From the NCBI GenBank assembly GCA_009823505.1, contig VZQC01005680.1, positions 7,323,673 through 7,387,672 of the forward strand: 64,000 nt of DNA, in the 5' to 3' direction. The DNA comes from Rhizomys pruinosus. Its lineage: Eukaryota > Chordata > Mammalia > Rodentia > Spalacidae. The position numbers and the translations under genes are program-made. Shown piece by piece: positions 12,426 to 25,290 of this stretch. The number at the start of each line of letters is the position of its first letter. Position 1 is the first letter of the stretch. Under the pieces are notes generated by a model, which ran no database searches, was not told the DNA's origin, and was given only the letters and a program-made list of their open reading frames with translations.

Positions 12426-12569
12426 AACTGGTATAGTGGCAGACACCTTTAATCCCAGCACCCAGAAGGCAGAGGTAGGTGGATCTCTGTGAGTTCAAGG
12501 CCCACCTGGTCTACATAGTGAGCTCCAGGAGACCCTGTCTCAAAAAGCTCCCCCCCCCAAAAAAAAAAA
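12426..12569 (+). mobile_element. B1 SINE
   Basis: B1 body with CCTTTAATCCCAGCACC, GGATCTCTGTGAGTTCAAGG and GAGACCCTGTCTCAAAAAG, then a C-run and A-tail. It sits directly after the B2 tail; CACAAC precedes (12417-12422) and follows (12570-12575) it, consistent with a second insertion at the same spot. Confidence 0.88.
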
Positions 12570-12575
12570 CACAAC

Positions 12576-14622
12576 CTCTCCAGCCATTGCCCCAGCCTTG
12601 CTATGGATGACAGCTTTGCAAACCAAGGTTTATCTATAAAGAAGTTGAGGCATCATTGCATCTTTCCCTGAGATAAGTGCAGAAATACAAGTGAAGGCAT
12701 CTCTCTAGGAGGACCCACACAAAGCAAAAGAACAAAAGGGAGTCAGAATAAGGAAAATTAAAACTGTAAATTAAATTATTTCAAACAGATGTGCAAAATA
12801 CAACAAAAAATGCAAAGAATATGAGAACAACTCAACATGATCCATTCCTAAGATATTATGTACCATGTAATAGAAGCCAAAATCACTGAAATAGCTGAAA
12901 AAGAATTCAGTTCTGGAGGGCTGGGTTTGTTTGATTGGACAGCTTCTAACATTTTTTGTTTGTTTCATACTTTAGTCATCTTGCCTACAGTGTGTCCTGG
13001 AGAAGCTTTTCTTTGGCCATTATATTTTGGGGTTCTAAACATCCCTACTACTTCAATGTACATTTTCATCAATATATTTGGGAACTTGCTGCTCTATTGC
13101 CTTAGGTAGATTTTTGTTTGCCAATCTTTACCAAGACTCTTCAGTTTCCTTCCCATATGAACTCCCTGCTTCCCTTCCCCTCCACTACAACCTGCCCTGT
13201 GGATCCTGTGTCGACACGGGCCCATCCTTCCATGTCCCCAGGCTTCTGGTCTGTCCTGTGTCTTTTCATGATTTCCAATGGCTTTTCATTATCCAGTCTT
13301 CGTGGTCCTTGCTTTTCTCATCCACCATGTCAAAGAGAGCCAGCTTCTGATCTGCCATCTTACCGGGATGTGGCTGTACTAATTCAGTTGAAAATGCCAT
13401 AGTAGTTAAGTTTTCAATTCAAAGCTACTGTTCATGATACTTTTTAGAAACCCAAAACCCTGAGATAGGAAAGAACCAAAACTACAGTTTAGAATATGAG
13501 AATATTTTCGTTGAATGTGTCCTCGTGCATGGGATGTATTACATAAGGTCAGTTTGGTAACTTCTATACTGTATGTTCAGCATATCCCACACATGTCCTC
13601 TACCCTCTCATCCCTCCTGCCTTCCTTTCCCATCAGCCCCCTTTGTTCCACAACATAGTTCTGCTCCTTCTTTCCTGCCATCTATCTGTACCTACCTACA
13701 CACATGATATGACGTAGCTATGTACATTCTACAGAAACTACATATAAGAAAACAATATTTGTCTTTTGACACTGGATAAAATTAAATCAGTAATCCTTTA
13801 AATATTCTTTATGAATAGTTTTCTTTTGGCCCAGGTGGTATCAATAGTTATACCCTCACCTTATTTTTAAAATATATTCTGCCAGTGGATTCCCTCTTTA
13901 ACATGTTCTTTTGTGACTTGCTATGTTCTCAGTTTATAAGAGTCCCTGTGCTGTGGTTTTAACAGTATAGGCAATCACACTTGTGGGAATAGAATGTAAA
14001 AGGATGGGTCTTCTGAGACAGATGTGGCCACGTTCTTCCTTGCTCTTGCCCTCTCTGGAGCACTGGTTGACACAATCATGTTGCTCTTGCTTAGACTGTG
14101 CATATTTAATCACTTACAGTTTGTATCCTCTAGGATGCAGACAGATTCAAAGTAAATTCCTTATGGTGAAGAGATTCCAGTCAACTCCTAAGGCGTGGAA
14201 GCTCAAGCCTCTTCTCTAACTGATACAGCAAGTTTTCATATCCCTCTTAGGCAGAGACTATGCATCCCCTCATCCTGGAAGAAGCTGTAGAAGACGGATC
14301 CTTAGCCTTCACTCATCTAAAAATTTTCTGGGATCTTAGCTCTTAGGTTAATTGAGGCAGGAGACTAAGGCATGTGTGCAGACAGAATCACATCATATAA
14401 CATAAATGAAATCAACGGCAGAGAGAAAATGGAACCCTCCCACCTCTGACTCTAGGTTACCTGTAACAAAACAAAATATGCACAAAATTCCTATCTCTAA
14501 ACACTAGAAAGAAAGATGTAAATAGCCTATCAAATGATATGATGCAGGAGGCCCATGGCTTTGGAGCTGTCAAAGCTCTCTAGCCCACTTCCATTCTGGG
14601 GAGTGTTTTTGTTTCCCTTAAA
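12576..14622. other. Unassigned DNA
   Basis: About 2 kb with no convincing exon. Overlapping frames of 83-94 codons at 12,858-13,402 have no recognisable domain. 13,580-13,700 is C/T-rich and could be an old L1 3'UTR in antisense, but I cannot support that. Confidence 0.45.
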
Positions 14623-14797
14623 AGCTGTATATATAATGAATTTGGGAGATTTTCCTTTTGAATAATTTGAGTAATAATGGCTATGTATTCTCTTTAAATG
14701 CCTCATAGAATTCTGCCATGCATGCATCTGGGCCTGAGATTTTTTTAGTTGGGAGGTTTTTTTTAATTACGCTTTCAATTTCCTCATATATTATGAG

Positions 14798-16668
14798 TCT
14801 TCTATGAAGCCAGCATCACTCTAATACCGAAACTAGGCAAAGATACAACAAAAAAGAAAACTATAGGCCCATTTCATTAATGAACATAGATGCAAAAATT
14901 CTCAACAAAATACTTGCAAACTGCATACAAGAATACATCAAAAAGATCATCCCTCATAACCAAGTCAGATTCATACCAGAGATGCAGGGATGCTTCAACA
15001 TACATAAATAAATAAATGTCATAAAGCACATAAGTGGACTGAAAGACAAAAACCACCACATGCTAATCTCAATTGATGTGGAAAAGGCCTTCAACAAAAT
15101 TCAACATACCTTCATGTTTAAAGTTCTAGAGGGAATTGGACAAGAGAGAACATTCCTCAACACAATTAAAGCCATATACAACAAACCCACAGCCAACATT
15201 ATTCTAAATGGGGAAAAATTAGAAGCATTCCCTTTAAAGTCAGGAACCCAGTTAGGCTATCCCTACTCCTTTTCAACATAGTGTTTGAAATGCTTGGTAG
15301 AGCAATAAGACAAGAAAAGGAAATTAAAGGAGTACTGATGCAGAAAGAGGAGGTCAAGCTATCCCTTTTTGGAGATGATATGATAGTTTACCTAAGGGAT
15401 GCCAAAATCACCACCAGAAAACTCCTAGAAATGATTAACAGGTACATTAAAATGGCAGACACAAAATTAACATAGAAAAATCAGTAGCCTTTCTTTGTGA
15501 AAAGCAATTGAAGAAGGAATACAAATAGACCTTCCCATTTACAGTATCCTCAAAAAATAATAAAATATCTAGGAACAAACCTGACCAAAGACACTAAAAT
15601 TCTCTACAATGAAAATTTTAAAACTTCTGAAGGAGATTGAAGAAGACAATCAGAATATTGAAGCACTTCCCATACTCATGGATTGGAAGAATTAATATAG
15701 TAAAAATGACCATCCTGTTCAAAGTAATATACAGATTCAATGCAATCCAAACTAAAATCCCCATGAGCTTCTTCACAGACATAGGAAAATATCTTAAAGT
15801 TCATATGGAAAAAACAAAAGACCCCACATAGCCAAAGGGACCCTGAGCAAAAAGAGCAATGCAGAGGCGATTACTATACCAGACTTCAAACTATATTACA
15901 GGGCTATAGTCATAAAACCAGCCTCATATTGGAACAAAAACAAACGCATAGATCAATGGAACAAAATTGAAGATCCAAACTTAAGCACATGCAATTCAGC
16001 CACCTCATATCTGTCAAAAAAGACTCAATGGAGGAAAGACAGCATCTTCAGCAAATGGTGTTGGCAAAACTGGATCACCACTTGTAGAAGACAAAAGATA
16101 GAGTAGAGACCTGAATAGAGACTTCACAAGTGAAGAAGTAAAGATGGCTGAGAAACATCTTTAAAGGTGTTCAACATTGCTAATAATTAAGGAAATGCAA
16201 ATTAAAATAAATTTAAGATTTCATCCCACTCCAGTAAGCTAGCTATGATTAAAAAAAAGGGGGGGGGGATTCCAAATGCCGGAGAGGTTGTGGGGAAAGG
16301 GGAACACTCATCCACTGCTGGTGAGAATGCAAACTCATACAACCACTATGGAAAGCAGTGTGGAGAAATCTTACGAAACTGAAAATAAGCCCACCACCTC
16401 ACCCAGTCATACCACTCCTGGGCATATACCCTTAAGACTCATCCTATTGCAGAGACACATGAACATCTATGTTTATTGCATAATAATAATAGCAACGAGC
16501 TGGAAGCAACCCCAGTGTCCCTCAAACAATGAGTAAAGAAAATCTACACAATGGGATTCTATGCAGTGGTAAAGAAAGACTACATCATGAACTTTGCAGG
16601 TAAATGGATGGAACTAGAAGCCATTATGCTAAGTGAAGTAACACAGTCCCAGAAAAACAAACAATGTA
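14798..16668 (+). pseudogene. L1-B ORF2 remnant (RT and C-terminus)
   Basis: Frameshifted fragments carry RT motifs: [14 protein letters not shown] (15,060 frame) and SLFGDDMIVYL, where the usual FADD is FGDD at 15,368-15,379 with both catalytic Asp present. Then come [10 protein letters not shown] and an SMEERQHLQQMVLAKLD-like shifted stretch. About 16,097 is a deletion junction, after which the C-terminal segment (hinge to Cys-rich end) runs to about 16,668. Multiple frames are used, so it is non-functional. Confidence 0.85.
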
Positions 16669-17192
16669 TGGTGCCCCTCATTTGCAGATTCTAGCACCAA
16701 ACCTCTATTTGTAAGGCAAACTGAATAATTTTTTCTTTCACTTTTAGTAAATATAATACCTGATGTTACTTATCAACTTGCTATGTAATGTAGGAATGTG
16801 AAATAATATTTTTTTCTTTTCCTACATACACCTCTACTGTCAAAATGTGAATCCCTAAACATGTTTTGGAATCAACCTATAGTTTACTTTCAGATGTCAT
16901 AATCTTGATATATGTGTTAGCATGTATGTATGCATATTTTGGAGTGATACAAATTGGACGGAACAACAACAAAAAGACTAGATCAAAGAATTGACTGAAG
17001 CAGTAAACCTCTGCCCAAAACAATAAACTTCTGCATCAAAATATTTAAAAGAATGAGAAAAAGATGAAAATACTGCAGAATGCATGAGCTCCAGTGGGGT
17101 GGGGGGCAAGGAAGGAGGAATGGCTCTAAATTTGATTAAGAAATGTTGTATTAAATGCACAAAACTTCAATAAAAATTGGTTTTGAAAAAAT
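16669..17192 (+). other. L1-B 3'UTR
   Basis: Short 3'UTR form: GCATATTTTGGAGTGATAC at about 16,930 leads straight into the shared 3' end, with a G-rich tract at 17,095-17,107 and a terminal AATAAAAATTGGTTTTG plus A-run. It lacks the 1.2-kb middle block seen in L1-A. Confidence 0.8.
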
Positions 17193-17207
17193 AGCTGTCT
17201 ATATGTC

Positions 17208-17689
17208 TATCCATGTTCTGGGACACAAGAACCTGGAAATAGTAGGTGGCACCCTTTGGAATCAGATCCATGCCTAGAAAATAATTCTTTTTCCTCTTAT
17301 AACAAACCCAAGGTGTAGTCATGTATACACAGTAATGTGGTAGCCTAGCCTAGTGGCCTAGAAGATTCTATCTTTACTCCAGTTTAACTATCTGGTTCTT
17401 AGGCTGGATTCACATAGTCCTGTATTATAAAAATAAAGATTCTCTATTGATTATAATGCTTTCTGCGTGAGTGCAGAGTGGTTTGCCTGGACTGAGATAG
17501 GCAATATAATGGGCCTTCATAAATGTTATAAAATGTCCTTTCTCTTGTACACAATATCTCTCCAAATATCTTCATGACATTAGAGAGCTACATGACTGAA
17601 GCATGGATTGTGTGCTTAGTCATAATGGAATAGAATATAGCATGTATATGGGAAAATAGTTTAATGGTCAGAACTGTGATGAATACATA
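17208..17689. other. Unassigned
   Basis: About 480 bp of ordinary AT-rich sequence; nothing recognised. Confidence 0.4.
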
Positions 17690-18075
17690 CATTATAGATA
17701 GATAGGTGGATAAAGATAGGTAGATAAGGGCTGGAGAGATGGCCTAGCGGTTAAGAGCGCCGACCGCTCTTGCAGAGGACCCGGGTTCGATCCCCAGCAC
17801 CCACATGGCGGCCGAGAGCCGTCTGAAACTCCAGTACCAGGAGAGCTCCAGTTCCAGGGGAATCCGAGACCCTCTTCTGACCTCCGAGGCATTGCACGAC
17901 ACGGGTGCACAAACCTGCATGCAGACAGTACATTGATATACATACCGAAATAAATAAAATAAAATAAAAAAAAGATAGGTAGATAAATAGATATAGATAG
18001 GTAAATAGATAGATATAGACACATGATAAATGATAAATGATAGATTGATAGATTATAGATAGATACATAGATGAT
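17690..18075. repeat. (GATA)n-type microsatellite, split by a B2
   Basis: Imperfect GATA/GGTA/AATA tetranucleotide runs at 17,693-17,727 and 17,973-18,075 are interrupted only by a B2 insertion; the two halves join if the SINE and one duplicate are removed. Confidence 0.9.
17728..17972 (+). mobile_element. B2 SINE (young subfamily), 14-bp TSD
   Basis: Best-preserved plus-strand B2: A-box TGGCCTAGCGG at 17,740-17,750, B-box GGTTCGATCC at 17,784-17,793, A-rich tail with AATAAATAAAATAAAATAAA. The direct repeat AGATAGGTAGATAA lies at 17,714-17,727 and 17,973-17,986. Because the target is itself repetitive, part of the match could be chance. Confidence 0.93.
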
Positions 18076-18588
<513 letters not shown>

Positions 18589-19010
18589 GGTCTCTGTGAC
18601 TGTATGGCCTCTCATTCCTGGAATAATGCCTCGGTTCTGGGGCTGTCAATACAGAACCTTAAAGTGAGTCCACCTGCTCTTTTAACCCAGCTTGTTACAG
18701 GCAGCCATGTCTGCTTGGTTTGTGCCCTGGATAAACACAACGCACTTAACCATTTCTGCTAGGAGTATTGATAGGAGTTGCCTTAAATGGTATCCATTCC
18801 TAGTCTCTGTTAGATTAATCACATCTACCAACAGAATGGCATGTTCATGGAAAATATATTTAAAAGCAAAGATATTGCTGAAAAGAAGGATATGTATTAC
18901 AGAGAAACAATTCACAACTTGTCTCATTGTTCTAAACAGTTTTAATATACAGTACCACCTCTCTTTTTTTCTGGACTATTTTTCAAGGATGTTGTGTTTG
19001 AGCATGCTTG
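18589..19010. other. Unassigned
   Basis: About 420 bp; no coding or repeat family recognised. Confidence 0.4.
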
Positions 19011-19130
19011 CAAAGTCAGGCAGATCTCTGCAAGTTCAAAGCCAGCCTGTTCTACCTAGTGAGTTCCTGGATACCTGGGACTACAGGGAGACCCTGTCTC
19101 AAAGAGACCAAAATTAAAAATAAAAAAGAA
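19011..19130 (+). mobile_element. B1 SINE, 5'-truncated
   Basis: It begins mid-element (CAGGCAGATCTCTGCAAGTT) and continues to GGGAGACCCTGTCTCAAAGA and an A-rich tail. Confidence 0.8.
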
Positions 19131-19575
19131 TAGTGCCAGTATTCACAGAACAAGACAGATCTGTTTTCAGCATTTAAACACAAAAATGATGTTTAATCTC
19201 AAATTAAAAATAGCAATGCTACTGTCTAGTCTAATACAGATATTTTCCCCTCTGCACTAAAATGGCAAGTCTTCTTAAGAACCCATTATAAAGGATGTGG
19301 TTTTTGTGAGTTCAGAGTTTTTCTCATATAATGAAGTCCACTGTTTGTCTATGTGTGTTGGTCCTGCAAATCTACATGGTACTCAATGGTCAATTATGCA
19401 GTGTGGAAATATGATGCAGTCAAGAGCCATAGTGAGCAGCACATACAAGACACAGCTGCTTTACAGTAAATGTTTTATGTGTCAAGAATATACTTTAATT
19501 CTAAAAATAGAGTATATAAATCAGGAACTCAGTCACTTGTTATCAAGTGTGTCGTGTTGTCTTTACCATTCCTTT
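19131..19575. other. Unassigned
   Basis: About 440 bp; a 142-codon frame from 19,297 runs into the next SINE and has no recognisable protein character. Confidence 0.4.
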
Positions 19576-19579
19576 AAGA

Positions 19580-19795
19580 AGGTTTTTTTTAATTACATGT
19601 GTGTCTGTGGCTGTATGAGTTTATGGGCACCATGTGTGTGGAGGGTTGGACTGAAGTCAGAAGAGGACATCAGATCTCCTCAAAGTGGAGTTTCAGGTAG
19701 TTGCTGGCTGCCCTGTGGGTGCTAGGACTTGAACCTGGGTCCTCCACAAGAGCAGCAAGTACCCACAACTCTAGCCTGTCTCTCCAGTGCCTGGA
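19580..19795 (-). mobile_element. B3/B2-type SINE, minus strand
   Basis: In antisense it shows AGAAGAGGACATCAGATC, the decayed B-box region (ACTTGAACCTGGGTCCTC) and ends at a degenerate tRNA head (CTGTCTCTCCAG). It is older than the young B2 set. Confidence 0.8.
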
Positions 19796-19974
19796 TTTAC
19801 TATCCTTCCATGAAACCAATAGCTCAGCAGGTTCATTCACAGCTGCTTCACATGAACACATGAGTAACGCCTTGTCATTGTGAGAACTGTGACATCACCA
19901 GGTGATAGCAATTTTCTGCCTTATCATACTCTGTTTTTCTTTTTCTTTTTTCTCTATTCGTCATCATTTTGTAG

Positions 19975-20440
19975 GGAAGTCTTGGAGTTTCGTGCTCTTG
20001 CTCTTACAAATCCCATGACCAAAAGCAGTGTAGGGTAGTTCAGGGCTTACCTCAGTTTACAGATGATAGTGCATCAGTGAGAGCACTCAGGGCAGGAGAT
20101 CAAGCAAGAACTGAAGGCCAGACCTGCTTGTTATTCCATGTAGCCTTACCTTTGACCGTGGAACTCAGAACTTGTTCACAAAAGGGAGCACAGCAGGAGC
20201 CAAGCAGTCACAGACCCATCCTAGTTTGTGTTTTTATGCAGCCCAGGACCACCTGCCCACGGGATGGTGCCGCCCGCAGTGGGCTGGGCCCTCCTACATT
20301 CTTTCACCGTCAAGACCATCCCCCAGAGACATGCTCACAGCCCAGTCTGATCTAGCTGATTCCTCAGTTGAGGCTTTCCTCTGAGGTGACACTAGGCTGT
20401 GTCAACTGGACAATTGAAGCTAATTAGGACTGGCCACCAT
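19975..20440 (-). repeat. Rodent interspersed repeat, second copy (inverted relative to 9.5 kb)
   Basis: The reverse complement resembles 9545-10145 across several blocks (CAACTGAG, CCCAGCCCA, GCAGGTGG, TCCTGGG). The + strand starts near AATCCCATGACCAAAAGCA and ends near TGTGTCAACTGGACAATTG. Family not named. Confidence 0.6.
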
Positions 20441-20500
20441 TGCGAGTGTAGTCAGTAATTGACTGAAATGAGCTATGAATGTGGTTTTTTAGTATTTTTT

Positions 20501-20501
<1 letters not shown>

Positions 20502-20547
<46 letters not shown>
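20502..20547. repeat. (TG)n microsatellite
   Basis: 46 bp of uninterrupted TG dinucleotides. Confidence 0.98.
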
Positions 20548-20554
<7 letters not shown>

Positions 20555-21110
20555 CAAAGAGAGGAATCTGGTATAATTATTCCTTCATCTATTAAAAGCT
20601 CATAGTTATTCTTTGTGGGTATCATAGGATTTCAACACCTCAGTGTTCTCAGTCCACTTGAGGAGAAAATATCACTAAAATTCAGTGTCTAGACAAGAAA
20701 ACATGTTCCTTTCTTCTGAATCTAATTATCCAGTGCCCCATTAATACAACTAAAGTAGCACAACAGAGCAGCAGTACTCAATTAACATAATTATGAAATT
20801 TACAGATCCCTTTGGTAGAGCACAAATAATTATACTTACAGATTGTTCTATATCATTAACAAAAATTCCCCACATAAGCCTGAAAACCATAGTACAAACT
20901 GCACAAAGGCTGGGAAAACTAGATAGATTTTTGAGGCTCTGCAACCTTTTAGACTAAATCCTAGCAATGGTGGGTCTAGAATTTCTAGAGTTGCTGCATG
21001 CTGACATTTGTCATTCAGTGGAGAGGATTGGAGATGACTACAGCTGTGTACCAATTAACATAAGATTAAAACAATGCTGATTTATAACTTTTGGGGTATT
21101 GTCTTTCATC
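20548..21110. other. Unassigned
   Basis: About 560 bp without recognised features. Confidence 0.4.
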
Positions 21111-21116
21111 TTCTTC

Positions 21117-21330
21117 TGTGTGTGTGTGTGTGTGTGCTCACACACAGTGTGCACATACGAACAGACCAAAGGACGATGTCAGGCATCTGCTCTGATGCTT
21201 ACCACCTTATGCTCTAGACTCAGGGCCTCTCCCTGACCCTGGACTAGGGCAGGCAACCAGAAAGTCCCAGCCATCCTTGTGCCTCTCCTGCCTGCATTGC
21301 AGGGGCTACACACTCATGTACAGTCACACT
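21117..21330. repeat. Short (TG)n followed by a possible old SINE-like segment
   Basis: 20 bp of TG repeats at 21,117-21,136, then text such as CTAGACTCAGGGCCTCTCCCTGA and a GTGCCTCTCCTGCCTGCATT block that resembles a decayed rodent composite SINE. Only the microsatellite is certain. Confidence 0.4.
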
Positions 21331-21602
21331 CTGAATTCTTTTAATTGAAAAGTGTTTTTTGAAAATTTCATACATCGATAGTGCATTTACACCTCTGTCC
21401 ATTCTGTCAGATCCTCCCATGTCCCCCCTCAGTGCTCTCTCTAAAATTCATGTTCTACTAAGCACATTTAGTGTTGCTTATATGCATATGTATGTAGTGC
21501 TAAGCCCTTAGGATTGTATAATCTATAAATAGGCTCATCCCTGGGGAAACCTAATTTACTCTCTCTCAGCAGGTACTGGTTGTATGTGTTTATGTACTAT
21601 CT

Positions 21603-21622
21603 CACACACACACACACATATA

Positions 21623-21655
<33 letters not shown>
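21603..21655. repeat. (CA)n microsatellite within L1-C 3'UTR
   Basis: CA repeats with one ATATACAA interruption. Confidence 0.97.
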
Positions 21656-21657
<2 letters not shown>

Positions 21658-22119
21658 ATAGTATGTGCATTTTCCAGTAGGCTTCTGAACTAATACGTTT
21701 CCTCTGATTTTCATACCACATAAGTTTTATTGATCCCTCCTTTCTATCCCTCTCTATCTCCCTTCTCTATATCTCCTCTCTCCTCCTTCCCTGGTTAAAG
21801 CACCCCATATTCTCAATTTTGCCCTTCTTAATAGCTTTCTCCTGTCATCCCCCTCTCTGGAGCCCATTCTTTACCTTTTAAAGTCCTCCCTCTCCCCTTC
21901 CCATAAAACACCACGTTGTCCACATTTTCCCCTATCTCCTAGTACCCCTCCCTCTTGAGTTTCTTCCTTGTCTTTACCACTATGGTTTCATCCCATTTTC
22001 CTGGCTCCTGATGTTCTATTGAGATATATACTCACATATAAAGATTTGTAGCTAAGATCCAGAAATTAAAGCACACTCACTTGGTCTTCTGTCTCTGATA
22101 CTTCACTTACTTTCTAGTT

Positions 22120-24480
22120 CCATCCATTTACCTACAGATTTCATGTTTTTGGTTTTCTTTGCCAATAAGTATAATACCATTGTGTAAATGTACCACATTT
22201 TCATTATACACTTTACTGAAACTGTTGGCCATTTCTAGAAGTTTTCTGATGGAAATTTTGGTATCTGTTATGTATAATATCACATTATCTTCAGTTAAGG
22301 ATAGCTTAACCTCTTCTTTTTCAGTGAGTACTCCTTTAATTTCTTTTTTTCCTGACTTGTTGCTCTAGCAAGATTTTCAAGCACTAGAATAAAAAGCAGT
22401 GGAGATAGTGGACAGCATTTTCTGGTTCTTGATGTTAATGGGAATGTTTCCAGTTTTCTCCACTTAGAATGTTGTTGGCTGTAGGTTTGTTGTACATAGC
22501 TTTAATTATGATGAAATGTTTTCCCTCTAGTTCAATTCCCTCTAGGACTTTTATCATAAATGCATGTTGGATTTTGTCAAAGTCCTTTTCTGCTTCTATT
22601 GAGGTGATCATGTGATTTTTCTCTTTAAGTGCATTCGGATGATCATTACATTTAGTGATTATATGTATTGAATCATGTCCGCATCTGAGGAATAATGCAT
22701 ACTTGATCATAGTAGATGGCCTTTTGGTGTATGTCTTAAATGTGATTTTCAAGTATTTGGAAATTTTTGCATTAATGTTCATAGTGTTCATTTTTACATC
22801 TATGAAAATGACCTATGGTGTTCTTTGTTGTGTGCTTAGCTGGTTTTGCTATTAGAGGAATATTGGCCTCATAGAAGGAATTTGGGGTTTCTCCCTCTGT
22901 TTCTATCTTTTTGAATAATTTAAATGCTGTTGGTTGCAGACTTTCAAGCAGGTCTGGTAAAATTCTGCTGTGCAGTCATCTGGGCCTGTGCTCTTTTTTT
23001 GTTGGCTGGCTTTGTGTAACTATTGTAATTTTCTTACTTGTTATGGGTATATTTAAAAGGTTGTGAGTTGTGAGCAAAAAAATAAATAAATAAAAAGAAA
23101 GGGTAATCTTTCTGCTGGGTATGGTGGTGCACACCTTTGATCCCAGCACTTGGGAGGCAGAGGCAGGGCAGATCTCTGTGAGTTCAAGGCCAGCCTGGTC
23201 TACATACTGAGTTCCAGGACAGCTGCAGCTACAGGGAGACCCTGTCTCAAAATGGCAAAAAAGAAAAACAACAGCAACAAAACCTGTTGATCTTTCTTTG
23301 GTTTAATTTTGGCAGATCCATTGAATTTAGCAATTTGTCCCTTCATTTTACATTTTCTGATTTAAGAGGGTATACTTGAAATACTTTTTAAAGTACTTCA
23401 TTATAATATTCTAGACCTTTGGGAGGTCTGTTGTGATGTTTCCTCTTTTTTCTCTGATTTTGTTAATTCCAGAAATGCTCTTTCTTTCATTAGTGGGGAG
23501 GGCTAGTGGTCTGTCTATCATCTCTATCTTTTCAAAGAACCAGCTGCTGGATTCATTGATTCTTTGTATTCTTTTCTTTGTTTTTATATCATTGATTTCT
23601 GCTCTGATTTTTATTATGTTTTCTCTTCAACTAGGTCTGATTTTTCTTGCTTTTCCAAATATTTGAGTTATATCATTAAGTCATTTATTTGTTTACAGAT
23701 AGAAATTTCCATCTTAGTACTGCTTTTAATGTGTCCCAGAGGTTGTGTTGTGTTGTGTTGTGTGATCATTTTCATTTAGTTCAAGGAATACATTTATATC
23801 TTTTGTCTTTCTTGATTTCTTCTTTCACCCATTCATCATTCAGAAGCCTGTTGTTTAATCAACATGAGTATGCGTAATCACTAGAACTTCTTTTGTTGTT
23901 CATTTTAGGTTTTATCACATTGTGGTCTGATAGAATACTTGGAACTATTTCAATTTTTTGGTAATTGTTGGGGTTTGTTTTATGCCCCAGTATGTGGTCT
24001 AGCTTAGAGAAATTTCCATGGGCTGCTGAATAGAACATTTATTCTTTGGTGCTAGGATAGAATATTCTGTAGATGTCTGTTGGTCCATTTGACAGATGAT
24101 GTCATTTAATTCAGACGTTTTTGTTTGTGCTTATTCTTTTTCCACATCACATCTGTTTGATAAAGTGTGATGTCACCATTGCCCACTGTCACCAATTTGT
24201 ATTTAATCTGTGTTTTGAAGTCCAGTAGTACTGTTTTAATGAAGCTGAGTGCACCAGAGTTTGGTGCCTATATGTTGATGATTGTGATGTCTTCTTGGAC
24301 AGTTGTTCCCTAGATCAGAATGTACTGACCTTCTTTACCTCTTTTGATTAATTTTAACTGTCATTTGCTTGGGACATTTTTCCTTTATTTTTTCACCCTA
24401 TGGTGCTACCTATACTTGGAGACAAAAATAGATAGATTTTGTTTCTTAGTCCATTCAACTAGCCTGGAGAGATGAGACCA
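22120..24480 (-). pseudogene. L1-C ORF2 remnant
   Basis: The minus-strand frame 22,791-22,435 reads NMNAKISKYL..., then ITSIEAEKDFDKIQHAFMIKVLEGIELE, the RT motif-A region with catalytic Asp replaced by Glu in SIEAE. EN sequence is readable in antisense at 23,700-24,350. A B1 on the opposite strand (23,114-23,289) breaks the linker. Many stops; non-functional. Confidence 0.82.
23114..23289 (+). mobile_element. B1 SINE inside L1-C
   Basis: Full B1 body (GCTGGGTATGGTGGTGC to GACCCTGTCTCAAAATGGC) with an A-rich tail. ATCTTTCT occurs just before (23,106-23,113) and after (23,290-23,297) it, a short TSD. Confidence 0.9.
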
Positions 24481-24569
24481 CTGTTATTTAGAGTTATTAC
24501 TGAAAGCCATGTATTGGTTACCGTCCATCATTTTATTTTTGGTTATGTACTTGGTTTTATTTTGTGTTT

Positions 24570-25290
24570 CTGTACTCAATACTTTCATTTGTTTTCTTTC
24601 TATAACTTCTTGAGTATGATCATTTCTTTCTTTGGATTTTTTTGTATTGCTTCAAATATTCTCTGTAAGGCTGGTTTGATGGACATGAATTCTTTTAGCC
24701 TATTTGTGTCATGGAGATTTTTCTTTCCTTTTCTACTAGGAGAGACAGTTTTACTAGGTAGCCTCTCTTTGTTCTGTACACTTAGTGTATTTATTATCAT
24801 ATTCCATGGTGAGCTTTTGTTCTGATCCTGTCTAATTGGTGTCCTTTGTATCTTTTGTGTCTGTATAGGTATGTCTTTTCTTTATCCATGGAAGTCTTCT
24901 TCCACAAACCTTTTCAAGATCTGGTCAATGGAATTGACCTGAGATTCTTCTCCTTCCTTTATACCTGTGATTCACACATTTGATCTTTCATGGTGTCCCA
25001 CATTTCCTGCATATTTCATTCATTTAAAAAAAATTCATATTCTTTGCTTGAGTCATCCAGCTCTTCAACTTTGTCATCCAGCCTTGATCTTCTGTTTTCT
25101 ATTCTATTCATTCTGCTCATTAGTCTTTCTGTTGTTTCACCTTCATGTATTGACTTTTTCAATTCCATCTTAATTTTGGCTCCAGTTTTCTTCAATATTT
25201 CTATCTCTATTGTGAATTCGTTTTTCAAGTCCTGAATCATCTGTGTTATTTCAGTTGCATTTTCTTGCACTTCAGTCATGAAGTTACTCC
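24570..25290 (-). pseudogene. L1-C ORF1 remnant
   Basis: The minus frame 25,279-25,016 (87 codons) is a coiled coil: LMSRMNRIENRRSRLDDKVE corresponds to the ORF1 heptad region ending in an ISDLEDK-like motif. 24,800-24,600 (minus) reads KKNLHDTNRLKEFMSIKPAL, the conserved C-terminal domain (family pattern LREFxxxxPALQ). The two blocks are in different frames. Confidence 0.82.

Larger units (their letters stand above)
14641..17192 (+). mobile_element. L1-B: 5'-inverted, truncated LINE-1
   Basis: 14,641-14,795 is ORF2 sequence on the minus strand (antisense of the linker through SPGPDGF and the [12 protein letters not shown] block). From about 14,798 the element switches to + strand, starting with FYEASI, exactly the ORF2 sequence that should follow. 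The + part continues through RT, C-terminus and 3'UTR to the A-tail at about 17,192. Imperfect direct repeats (AGCTGTATATATAATG at 14,623; AGCTGTCTATATGTC at 17,193) may be the TSD. An internal deletion of about 0.4 kb sits near 16,097. Confidence 0.88.

Noticed and set aside
12858..13402. Possible processed pseudogene from overlapping frames
   Set aside because: No recognisable protein, no A-tail and no TSD found.
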